64,000 nucleotides of DNA from Parachlamydia sp. AcF125. GTDB taxonomy: Bacteria; Chlamydiota; Chlamydiia; Chlamydiales; Parachlamydiaceae. This document shows positions 47,372 through 56,300 of the stretch, in pieces; the stretch's first letter is position 1, and every line of letters begins with the position of its first letter. The translations under genes were made by a program, and so were the position numbers. The stretch spans positions 150,522 through 214,521 of the forward strand of contig NZ_JAEMUD010000004.1 of assembly GCF_018342475.1 (NCBI RefSeq). Reading direction: 5' to 3'. The notes under the pieces were generated by a model that saw only the letters and a list, made by a program, of their open reading frames with translations, did not search any database and was not told where the DNA came from.

Positions 47372-47623
47372 TTACTCGGCTGGCTTGCCGTTTTCTTCTA
47401 CGATCTCCAAGGTAACGCGAATCCCGTTGCGGCTTGCAACAGACATCAATAAGTTACGAATCGCATTGATTGTTTTTCCTTTTTTCCCGATAATCTTACC
47501 AATGTCGGATTTTTCAACCGAAATTTCAATAATTAGAGTTTGAATCCCTCCGATTTCATTAATTTTAACCTTATCTGGGTGATCCACAAGGTTTTTGACA
47601 ATGTATGCCACAAATTCTTTCAT
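47372..47623 (-). CDS. khpA: KH-domain RNA-binding protein KhpA
   Basis: 83 aa from the ATG at 47623, which has GAGGATC upstream; a longer frame starting at 47683 has no support. One type II KH domain: residues 1-20 (MKEFVAYIVKNLVDHPDKV), then VEKSDIGKIIGKKGKTINAI with the GxxG loop (GKKG). KhpA-type proteins bind RNA broadly and often pair with KhpB. A short palindrome ACACTTTAAGTGT lies at 47712-47724, about 90 bp upstream of the start. Confidence 0.93.
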   Translation of the reverse strand: MKEFVAYIVKNLVDHPDKVKINEIGGIQTLIIEISVEKSDIGKIIGKKGKTINAIRNLLMSVASRNGIRVTLEIVEENGKPAE

Positions 47624-48070
47624 AATTCGATCCTCATTCAAGTGTGAATAGGTTAATAAAAGTTTTTCGGTATATTCTGACAATCAATTTACTGGCCTGT
47701 CAGTCTATGACACACTTTAAGTGTTCATATCTTATCGAGCTCGTTTGTTATTAACTTTACAGTAGATAAACGATTAATCAAACTTCGTTGCAAATAGAGA
47801 GATCAACTAATCTCTACCCTAATTCCAAGGTTACTGATTATTTCGTTATTAATCTACCAAAAAAAATTTGCAAAACAATTGCATTCTTAAAACAAAAATT
47901 TAACCTCCTAAATAGTTTTCGCATTAAAAAGGATATAATGCCCTTCAAAAATTAAAGTTACAGGACTTTCATTAATTAGTGAAGCTTTCATTTATGCTTC
48001 AAACATTCCCGCTTGATAAAAAATAAATTTGTTTAATCCACACGCAAGCTTGTTCGGCGTAGGGAATAAT
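47624..48070. other. Intergenic region upstream of khpA
   Basis: 447 bp with no gene. It contains the palindrome at 47712-47724 and AT-rich DNA. The khpA promoter is expected here because the upstream gene rluD ends far away. Confidence 0.5.
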
Positions 48071-49030
48071 TTAGCCGCATTTTTTAATCCTTTCTAACAT
48101 ATCTCTTTTCTTTAAAAATTGCTCCATATCTGGGGGAAGGGGAGCCTCTGTCACAATCTTTTGGTGCGTGATAGGATGGGAAAACGCAATTTTTCGAGCA
48201 TGCAACATTTGACGCTCTGCTCGGTATTTCAAATTCACTTGTTTATTGCCGTAAATAGAATCTCCCAGGATAGGGTGTCCGGCATGTTTTAAGTGCACCC
48301 GAATTTGGTGGGTTCTTCCCGTGGAAAGAACCAACCTAACTAAGCAAATATCATTTCTTACTTCCAAAGTTTCACACAAAGTTAACGCTTCTTTTCCATC
48401 TTCACGCACAGTCATTTGCTTACGATGAACAGGATGACGGCCAATGGAACCCTTTAATTCGCAATTTCCCGGATTTCCCAAGCAAATAGCCCAATACTCT
48501 TTATAAACTTGCCGATTTGCAAATAACTCCATTAACTTTTGCTGAACAGGGAGCGTTTTTGCTGCCACAAGGACCCCAGAAGTTTCTTTATCTAACCGAT
48601 GGACAATCCCTGGACGTAAAGAATCTAGGGAGGCCCCGCCTAAGGAATACCCACAATGGTACAGAAGAGCATTCACAAAAGTCCCCGTCCAATTGCCAGG
48701 AGCAGGATGCACAACCATTCCTGCCGGCTTATCGACAATCAGCAAATAGTCATCTTCGTATAAAATGTGCAAAGGAATTGGCTGAGGAATTAAAGGGATT
48801 TCGGGAGCGGCAGCAAAAAATAATTCGACTTCATCCCCTAAATTTGGCTTGAAACGTTTTTTGACTGGCTCACCATTTAACAGAACCAGCCCTTTTTCTA
48901 TTAACATTTGAAAATAGGTTCTCGACCCGTTATTTTTATATCGAGCAGCAAGTACCTTATCCAAGCGAACTCTAACTTCTGTATCTTGGATAAGAAAGCT
49001 TGCGCCTTCTTCTATCTCATCACCCTTCAT
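48071..49030 (-). CDS. rluD: Large-subunit pseudouridine synthase (RluD family)
   Basis: A 319-aa protein. Residues 16-75 form an S4 RNA-binding domain (VRLDKVLAARY and VLLNGEPVKKRFKPNLGDEV). The catalytic motif is GIVHRLDKETSGVLVAAK with the essential Asp near residue 145. RTHQIRVHLKHAGHPILGD is the second conserved block. It changes uridines in 23S rRNA helix 69 if it is RluD itself; RluC-type specificity cannot be excluded. The start is an ATG with CATCAAAGATG upstream and no strong ribosome site. Confidence 0.92.
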   Translation of the reverse strand: MKGDEIEEGASFLIQDTEVRVRLDKVLAARYKNNGSRTYFQMLIEKGLVLLNGEPVKKRFKPNLGDEVELFFAAAPEIPLIPQPIPLHILYEDDYLLIVDKPAGMVVHPAPGNWTGTFVNALLYHCGYSLGGASLDSLRPGIVHRLDKETSGVLVAAKTLPVQQKLMELFANRQVYKEYWAICLGNPGNCELKGSIGRHPVHRKQMTVREDGKEALTLCETLEVRNDICLVRLVLSTGRTHQIRVHLKHAGHPILGDSIYGNKQVNLKYRAERQMLHARKIAFSHPITHQKIVTEAPLPPDMEQFLKKRDMLERIKKCG

Positions 49031-49135
49031 GAGGCCCTATTCTACACATCTTTGATGCCAATGATAATAGCTTAAATGGAAGAATATTTCATTCATTTTT
49101 TGAATCAAATGGAAGGATTTTAAAAAAAAGAGGAG

Positions 49136-49423
49136 CTAGCGGGTTATTGGAAACAAAAAAAGGGGAAATTCATGCGAAGGATAATGGGGATTTATTTTTC
49201 TAAGAAAACTATAAACATTTTCTTTTAGAAGTTCTAATTGGTTCAAATCGGCAATGCCTTCTACATATTTCCCTAAATATTTTTTTTCGCGATGGTAAAC
49301 TTCAATTAAGTAATCCCCTTCCTTTTGAATAAAAATCTTGAGAAGTTCGGGATTAACTTTTAGCAGGCTTTCAGAAAATTGAAAATCTGCATGAAAACCT
49401 AAGAAAAGATGAGCACTTAGCAT
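49136..49423 (-). CDS. Small hypothetical protein
   Basis: 95 aa from the ATG at 49423, supported by GAAGAGG seven bases upstream. The protein has a hydrophobic start (MLSAHLFLGFHADFQF) and a charged middle (IQKEGDYLIEVYHREKKYLG). No family is recognised. It follows the Ser/Pro-rich gene at 49468 with a short gap, so the two are likely co-transcribed. Confidence 0.6.
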   Translation of the reverse strand: MLSAHLFLGFHADFQFSESLLKVNPELLKIFIQKEGDYLIEVYHREKKYLGKYVEGIADLNQLELLKENVYSFLRKINPHYPSHEFPLFLFPITR

Positions 49424-49467
49424 AAGAATACCTCTTCTTTTCTTGTACAAAAATTTTTAATTATGGG

Positions 49468-49740
49468 CTAGGAATTTGAAGCCTCTCTGGTCATTTTCTT
49501 CAGGCGATCTTGGTGATTTTTCATTTCATTACAAATATGAGTCGCGATCCCTTGGATCATCGCATTGTACACTTTAGGTGCCTTCTTTTTTAGTTCAGCC
49601 AGAGAGTCGACGCGGGTAGAGGTTGAGTATCCTGCAGAAGAGCTTGTAGGTGCAAGGGACGGAGAAGAAGAAGCAGAAGTAGAGGGACTTGTTTGCATAA
49701 CTGCAGGAGCTACAGGCTGAGGGCTGACTGATTCTGACAT
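49468..49740 (-). CDS. Small Ser/Pro/Thr-rich hypothetical protein
   Basis: 90 aa from the ATG at 49740, with GGGGGAAA upstream. The first 45 residues are Ser/Pro/Thr/Ala-rich and probably disordered, as in many secretion-signal regions. The C-terminal 45 residues form a conserved-looking helix pair (SLAELKKKAPKVYNAMIQGI and HICNEMKNHQDRLKKM). I have an impression of related small proteins in chlamydiae, but cannot verify it. A role in type III secretion is possible only by style. Confidence 0.6.
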   Translation of the reverse strand: MSESVSPQPVAPAVMQTSPSTSASSSPSLAPTSSSAGYSTSTRVDSLAELKKKAPKVYNAMIQGIATHICNEMKNHQDRLKKMTREASNS

Positions 49741-49864
49741 AATTTCCCCCTTTTGGAGACAAAATAACATTAAATGAAGGGCTATTTTAGATTCTTTTTG
49801 TTATTATAATAGCTTAAAAAAAATTTAATTTCAAGAGCTACATTTTTTCAAAAAACTTTTAGGT

Positions 49865-50275
49865 TTGCTAAATAGTTATACAATAACCGTGCCATTTATT
49901 AAAGTTGATCTAAAAACTGCTCTTTTTGTGGAAGACAAGGGAAACGGCAAACCTCTCATTTTTTTGCATGGCTGGCCATTCAACCCCCAATTTTTACCCT
50001 TTACACCCTTTTCTTCCCGGTTGCCGTTTTATTGGCATAGACTTGCGAGGGTATGGGAAATCTGATAAGTCCTATTTTTGAAATCCATCTCGCTCCCCAC
50101 GGCTATTTTTTATGCAAAAAATGACCTGATTTGCCCTTTTGCCTTTGGAAAGCAAGTCCAACATGGAATCAAAGAGCCTTTTTTGGTAAAATTTGAAAAA
50201 GTGAACATAAGTTATTTGTTGAAGAAAAAGAAAAATTTTGTGAAAAATTTCTCAAATTTGTACACGCATGAATGA
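49865..50275 (+). pseudogene. Alpha/beta-hydrolase pseudogene with internal deletion
   Basis: The first frame has GNGKPLIFLHGWPFN, the oxyanion HGW segment. After a shift near 50030 another frame gives FIGIDLRGYGKSDKS, the classic strand-4 motif. It stops, and a third piece resumes with LPTAIFYAKNDLICPFAFGK, the late Asp-containing strand. The middle with the nucleophile GxSxG is missing. It is therefore an inactive remnant with a frameshift and a deletion. It runs directly into recO, which starts at 50268. Confidence 0.8.
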
Positions 50276-50945
50276 ATTCAGGGTGGAAGGCCTTATTTTG
50301 AAAACGGTCCCCTACGGGGAAGGCCATCATATTTTAAATGTGTTTTCCAAAGAAAACGGCTTAATCGCCTTGTTTGCAAAAAAACGGAAGAAAGTTTCCC
50401 CTTCTCTGCTATCCCCTCTCGTTCAAGCCGAATTTGTTATTCGGCAAGGAAAAGGGGAGCTTTATCCATGCGAAGAGATTTCCCCCCTAGCTTCTTTTCT
50501 TAAAATCCGAGAAAGAATTGAAACTTTGGAAGCTGCTTTTCAAATCTTAAATGCTCTATTGGCCTCTCAATACCCACATAAACCGGCTCCCCATTTATAC
50601 CTTCTTCTTATTCGCTACTTACATGCTCTACCTCATAGCTTAAACGCAAACAGCTTAGCTACAAGTTTCCTACTCAAAACGTTGCGTCACGAAGGAGTAT
50701 TTGGCCTTTCTAATTCCTGTGCGACCTGCCAATTACCCCTAGAAAGCGAGAGCTATATTTTCGAAGGAGAAACCTTTTGTTTCGAGCATAGCCCTTCCCA
50801 TGCCCTCAGCTTAAACAAGGAAGAACTCAACTCTCTTTTATTTTTAGCTTCCTGTCGAATTTTGCCTGAGATTAGCGTGTATGCCCCTCCTGCTTCACTC
50901 TATCAAAAAACCCTTGATTTATTTTACCAAACTTTTCGCGCATGA
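50268..50945 (+). CDS. recO: DNA repair protein RecO
   Basis: A 225-aa protein with the RecO OB-fold start (VEGLILKTVPYGEGHHILNVFS), KKRKKVSPSLLSPL as the basic DNA-contact loop, and a zinc-ribbon-like part (SCATCQLPLESESYIF...CFEHSP) in the C-terminal domain. RecO anneals single strands and loads RecA with RecR/RecF. The start lies inside the tail of the hydrolase pseudogene. tRNA-Leu follows on the same strand. Confidence 0.92.
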   Translation: MNEFRVEGLILKTVPYGEGHHILNVFSKENGLIALFAKKRKKVSPSLLSPLVQAEFVIRQGKGELYPCEEISPLASFLKIRERIETLEAAFQILNALLASQYPHKPAPHLYLLLIRYLHALPHSLNANSLATSFLLKTLRHEGVFGLSNSCATCQLPLESESYIFEGETFCFEHSPSHALSLNKEELNSLLFLASCRILPEISVYAPPASLYQKTLDLFYQTFRA

Positions 50946-51002
50946 TTTCTGTTGCATAGATATTTATGTGTATGCTAGAGTCTAACTCTTCAATAACGCT
51001 CT

Positions 51003-51086
51003 GCGGAAGTGGCGGAATTGGTATACGCGCTACCTTGAGGTGGTAGTGAGGGTGACCTCGTGGGGGTTCAAGTCCCCCCTTTCGCA
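51003..51086 (+). tRNA. tRNA-Leu(GAG)
   Basis: 84 nt with acceptor arms GCGGAAG/CTTTCGC (one G-U pair), discriminator A and a long variable arm. The T-loop is GGTTCAAGTCC and the anticodon loop CTTGAGG gives GAG. CCA is not encoded. Confidence 0.96.
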
Positions 51087-51157
51087 TTCTATGTAAGTTT
51101 CCAATAAGTAGCGTTTTTAATTCTCAGAAATAGTAAGCTTAAAAATTAAGCTTCAAC

Positions 51158-51961
51158 ATGAGTTTCTCCATGGACTGCTGCACGTTTTGCACGGCTGCTT
51201 CTTATAATATCAAATCTTTGTTCGAGACATTCCGAACGCGCTTTCCAACACATTTACATAGAGATGCCGTTCACGTTGAAATGCCCTTTGAAGATGGCCT
51301 AAGCGATATTTTTTACTTTTCCTATGGAACGGTTGTTTGTTGGAATTTATCCTTAGAGCAAGGATGGCAGCTAATTGAGCATCTAAAAGCTTTTGAACAA
51401 CAACCGCTCGATGAAATTGAAAGCGATGCCTTTACCTTTTCTTATGGCCCCCTGGCTAAATTTGTAGAAGATGATTTAACGCTTCCCGATACCTCCGCTT
51501 TAACCAAATTAGCAGCTTCCCAAGGACTTTCCCAATCTGTTAAGCTAGGCGCTTTTGAAAGCAGCCTATTAAAGATATACAATCAAACAAAATACCTACC
51601 TGAAGAGCTTGCTAAACTAGGTCGCATTCCTCTTTCGCGCAGCCAAATTCGCAAAAAAATGGGCGAGCTCTTCATAGAGCGCAATTCGATTACTTTACAT
51701 ATTCACGCGCTTGCTTCCCCGGATTTTTTTTGGGAATACCCTGAATTTGAAAAGCTACATTTGATTATTGTCAATGAACTCGATATTAAAGACCGAACCG
51801 AAGTACTTAATCATCGCTTAGACGTGGTGCGAGAATTGTTTGAAATGCTGGGAAGTGAGCTCAACCATCAGCACTCTAGCCGGCTTGAGTGGACTATTAT
51901 TTGGCTGATCATTCTAGAAGTTTTATTGACTCTCTTAAGAGACGTTTTTAGAATCATATGA
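51158..51961 (+). CDS. RMD1/DUF155-family protein with C-terminal membrane anchor
   Basis: A 267-aa protein. YFSYGTVVCWNLS, LAASQGLSQSVKLGAFE and VLNHRLDVVRELFEMLGSEL are hallmark blocks of the RMD1/Sif2 (DUF155) family. LEWTIIWLIILEVLLTLL is the usual final membrane helix. The eukaryotic members (RMND1) support mitochondrial translation; the bacterial role is not known. The stop overlaps the yidD start (ATGA), so the two are translationally coupled. Confidence 0.88.
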   Translation: MSFSMDCCTFCTAASYNIKSLFETFRTRFPTHLHRDAVHVEMPFEDGLSDIFYFSYGTVVCWNLSLEQGWQLIEHLKAFEQQPLDEIESDAFTFSYGPLAKFVEDDLTLPDTSALTKLAASQGLSQSVKLGAFESSLLKIYNQTKYLPEELAKLGRIPLSRSQIRKKMGELFIERNSITLHIHALASPDFFWEYPEFEKLHLIIVNELDIKDRTEVLNHRLDVVRELFEMLGSELNHQHSSRLEWTIIWLIILEVLLTLLRDVFRII

Positions 51962-52167
51962 AAAAAATTGCTCTATTTTTAATCCGTCTCTATCAGCTTC
52001 TTATCTCTCCCATGCTGGGCCCTATTTGTCGATTTACCCCTTCCTGTTCCCAATATGCCATGGAAGCCATTCAAAAATACGGAATTTCCAAAGGAGCCCG
52101 CCTGGCTTTTTCCCGCATTTGTCGGTGTAATCCCCGTTGTCTTGGTGGCCACGACCCAGTTCCTTAA
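51958..52167 (+). CDS. yidD: Membrane protein insertion efficiency factor YidD
   Basis: 69 aa, the normal length. LIRLYQLLISPMLGPICRFTPSCSQYAMEA and CRCNPRCLGGHDPVP contain all conserved Cys and the PSCSxYA box. The family assists YidC-dependent insertion. It overlaps the end of the RMD1-type gene by four bases; yidC itself is not in this window. Confidence 0.96.
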   Translation: MKKIALFLIRLYQLLISPMLGPICRFTPSCSQYAMEAIQKYGISKGARLAFSRICRCNPRCLGGHDPVP

Positions 52168-52223
52168 AGAAAAAAACTTTTTACTTTTGTAAAAAACCAA
52201 ATTTTTCCTTATAAGAGCCGATT

Positions 52224-52723
52224 GTGCGCACCCTTAACCGAGGAAAAAATACGCAAGTTTCAGTTCACTCCCCAGCTAATCCTCCCCCACAAAGCGTTTC
52301 TAACCCAGCTGTTACATTGCTACAAAAACGTGAACGTCCAAGCCTGAAGGCTATTTTATTCTCCATAGCAGGGTTACGGCTAGAACGGATTACAGCAGGG
52401 TATATTAAAGCAACTATCCCGGTGGAGAATACGCTTATCAAGAACGATTTGCCTCTCTTTTCTTTGCCTCATTGGCAACAGAGCAATCTTTAGCCCCTTA
52501 AAAATGTGTAGAAAAAGTCACGACGGGCATGTCGCACGAAGAAAAAGAAGGCTATCTTGCCAAATACCCTGATGTAACCGTCCTAGAAAGCCTTTTTTCC
52601 CACCTCATTGAACTAGGCCCTATGGACGATCCTTCCCGAGAGTTGGTGGTAGCCCTAAGAGCAAAAGGTCTTTTACAACAACCTCCGCTAAAGATTAAAG
52701 CAAAGTTTCCCGATTTATTTTAA
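52224..52723 (+). pseudogene. Broken hypothetical gene
   Basis: A GTG-started frame (RERPSLKAILFSIAGL) is shifted near 52425 into a second frame (EYAYQERFASLFFASLATEQ), which has an in-frame TAA near 52499 and then continues with EKEGYLAKYPDVTVLESLFS and SRELVVALRAKGLLQ to a stop at 52723. The joined product would be about 165 aa with a Pro-rich start and a helical end. No family is recognised. Confidence 0.5.
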
Positions 52724-53314
52724 TCTTAAAAATCCTTTGAAACGCCTTTCAATGCAAAGGGCGTATCAAAGTAATTTTTAATCAAAGCTCTGATAAACGT
52801 AGAGCTCTTTCTCCTCTAGCATAGCCTTCCTCCCCTGGATCCTCCCTCTCACACTAGCCCAAAAAAGTCATTCGCGCCTCTTTTGCTACCAGAAAGGTAA
52901 CCAGCTCGGGTTAAAAACTTTGGCGACCTATCGTACAAATTTTCTGCGTACCAGCCTAAGGTAGCACCTCTCTGGAAAGTCCAAGTGGTGCAAAACAGCT
53001 AAAAAATTCAACTGGCCAGGATTTAAACAAGCTATCAGCAAAAGAGAGCTCTTCTAAAGAGAATCTTATTCGATCAATTATATCAAGCTGCCTAACAGAT
53101 GACATCGCCTGTTAAAAAGCCTCTTTTTCTAATTTTAATTCCTAATTGTAGGGATAGAAGATTAGTTATTTTTTTTGAATATAAATCAAACATTTTCAGT
53201 TATTAAACCAAAAAAATAAGTTTCAAAAATTAAAATATTTTGTTTAATAATTAACAAAATCGTTAAATTAAAATTATAATGATAATTGAAAATTTATTTC
53301 ACATCCGAGGGATT
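52724..53314. other. Intergenic region upstream of the giant gene
   Basis: No gene was seen. The last 150 bp are extremely AT-rich and presumably contain the promoter of the 53315 gene; no unique -35/-10 pair can be chosen. Confidence 0.5.
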
Positions 53315-56300
53315 ATGCAAGAAGCTCGCAATGAACCTATGAATTATAAAGACCTAGGTAGCGAATTTTCCAAGCTAGAACGCGAGATTTCTGCGCTAGA
53401 ACAAACAGGGAATGAAAAAACACACTCCTCCATATCTAATCTTAGTTCCTCGATTCTCTCCAACCAAAGTACGCCAAGCTTACAACAAATTCAGCAGCTT
53501 AAGGGACGCTTAAAGATATTAAGTACTCAAAGTCATGGAATGGAACAAGCAACAGTTAAAAAAATAACCACCTTATTTGCTCAACTTAAAGAACTAAAAA
53601 AAGCCTATTTGCAGGCTAATTTTTTTCAAGCCTCTCCTCCCTCTACTTCTATTCCTATACAATCTGAAAGCGTCCCCCCTGAGGAGTATTTATCATCCTT
53701 AACCTTAAGCAATGTGGCTCACCTCGTGGGCGATGCCATTTTGGAAAAAGCTAGAACGAGCCAGGGGAAGTTAATCGAGGGTACGAGCAAAGGCATTGAG
53801 TTTATGCACCTTTGGTTAAATTATTTAAAGGATACTTATGAATTACCCCAAGGAATGGAAATCTTTTTCGATCACTTAGACGAACTAAAAGATTTTAATC
53901 AACTGATGCAAGAAGGGTTAAACAAATCGCAGGAGCCAGAAACAATCCAAGAGAAAAATTCAGAACTTCAACCTGACACCTTAATGATTCGCAAAGACGC
54001 ATGTGAGAAAATGGCCAAGCAGGTTATTCAGAAATTACAAGAAAAGGGCTCCGTAAGATTTAGCTGGGGATGGCATGCTTCTAAACCGGATAAAGCCGGC
54101 CACGCCATGTTAGTAGAAATCCAATTAGATAAAAATAAAACAAGCTATAAACTCCATGTGTTCAACACGGGAGATGGCACGCAATACCATTCTGCTCACA
54201 ATGATGGCACTAAGTTATATGTGAACACTTTACAAGGTTACTCACTACCCGTGGAAAAGTTGAATGAAGACTTTATCTTTAAAATGCTCGAACCCTTATT
54301 CGTTCCATTCAGCCGCCGTGTTATGGACTCAAATGCAGAATTTGATGCTTCGCACCTTTACGTGCTGCTGAGTAGTTTTTCAAAAATAGAACCAACTTCC
54401 CTTCAGTGGATGAAGGGGCAACTTAGTGGCACCTGCCGCCTACGTTCTTTGATTGCTTACTTTGCCTTTTGCACAAAAGATTATAAAGTTGTTACTAACT
54501 TATGGGAACGAGAGATTGCCCGTTGTCTTATTACAGTAGATCCAGAGAAACTACAAGAGCGCGATATGCGGGTTCTGACGGATTACCTTTTATCACGCCT
54601 TTTTCATCAACAAGCAAAAATTATTAAATTTGACCCAAAAAATGATAAAGCCATCGAAGTATTAAAGCAATTAGAAGGCTTAAGGGAAAAATTTGAAATC
54701 CTTTGTGAGAAAAACGGCTGGGAAATCGCTCTAGCGCAGCGAGCAAGCGTGCCCACTCAATTCAAAAGTCCCCCCTCAGTAAGCATGAAAATTGCCAAGA
54801 AGCTAGAGGAATGGAGGCCTCCCGAAATTTCTAAGCAAGAAATAAAATTGCCATTTTCATCCCCTGAATTGCCTGCCATTACACTCCTTCCACTCCCCTC
54901 CCAGGCAAGCCCTAAGGAGATAATCGATTCTTGCCATACTGCTCATCAATTTGCCTTGCAATACATTCAAGCTAAAGGTAATGCTCTTCCTTTTTTGGAG
55001 AAGACGTTTGCCGATTTATCTTTTCGCATTTTAAATAGTCCCAAACTACAAGATGAGCTTCAAGTCCACGATTGCTCTTCACTGCTTAATGAAATCTTGG
55101 ATCTTAGCGCGCTTTTATTTAATGAGTCGGTTAAACAGACCAAATCTTCTGAACCAAATGCTTTTTTTAACTTGAAAAATTTTCTAGCTTTCCATAGTGC
55201 CTTGGCGCTGGGGTGGCAGCTATGTCAGATACACGAGGAGAAAGCGGGATTTCTTTCAGGAGGAGTAAAGGGATATAGCTTAGCTCTTCCCCCAGTCTTT
55301 ACCTTACCGCTAGAGCAAGCAATGGCCCAGCTGCCTAGCCCCTGCCTAGAGGGGGAAACAGAAGAACTTTTCAAACATTTGCATGGCTATTTTGTAAATA
55401 TAGGAAAAGTCCCTAAAGAAGATAGAGGAAAAACCCTACAACTCTTTAATTTTGCCACCTTTGGTATTAAAGAGCAGCCTAGCATAAGCGGTATAGATTT
55501 TCCGAACAATCCCTATTTTTTGTATCAAGATTCTTTTGAAATGCTTACTCTCTCCAAAGATGAGTATGAATTTACCCTGCGCTGCTTTCCTTCTGAAATG
55601 GATTGGGCGAAAATAGATGAGCAAAGGCCTAAAGATTGCTCTGCTTCTGCAGAAGATTGGCGTGTCTACTGTTATTATACCGGTCACCTTATACCAGAGG
55701 AAGAAGGTTTTTCCCCTTCTTTCTTACAACTCCGTCAATTAGCTTGGTTAGCCAAATGCAGTTTTTCCATTTCAACTTTACCAGGTAGCAAAAAAAGAGA
55801 TACAGCTAGCTCGATTAAGCCTTATAGCGAGAAGGATAGTCATTTAGGAATTCCTCGTTCTCAAAAAAGTAGCAAAAATAAGCTGTGCTTTAGCATTCAA
55901 CTGCGAGAGCTTACTCAACCGTATCCAAATAACTTACCAGAAGTGCCTGTGCGTGAACTTGCTCAACAGCATCCATATAACTTACCAGAAAAGCCAGTAA
56001 TACCAGACTCTTTAACTGATTTGGGAACAAAAAAAAACCTGCAACAAAACGAATTATTAGCTAAAACAGACTCTTCCTTACATGAGCTGGTGAGTGCCCA
56101 GGCATCCAAATCAGCAATACGTTATACTACTTTAATTAGCTACTTTAACAAGCATCCTGAGGCCCTCATGGATCCTGAAAAGCAAGCTTATTTTATTCAA
56201 ATTTTTTTCGAAGTAGGCTTATTTAAGGAAGTAATAGTACCGCAAGTAGCTGAACTTTTGGTAAAGTTTTTTGAAAACCATCTTAAACATCTAGAAAGCG

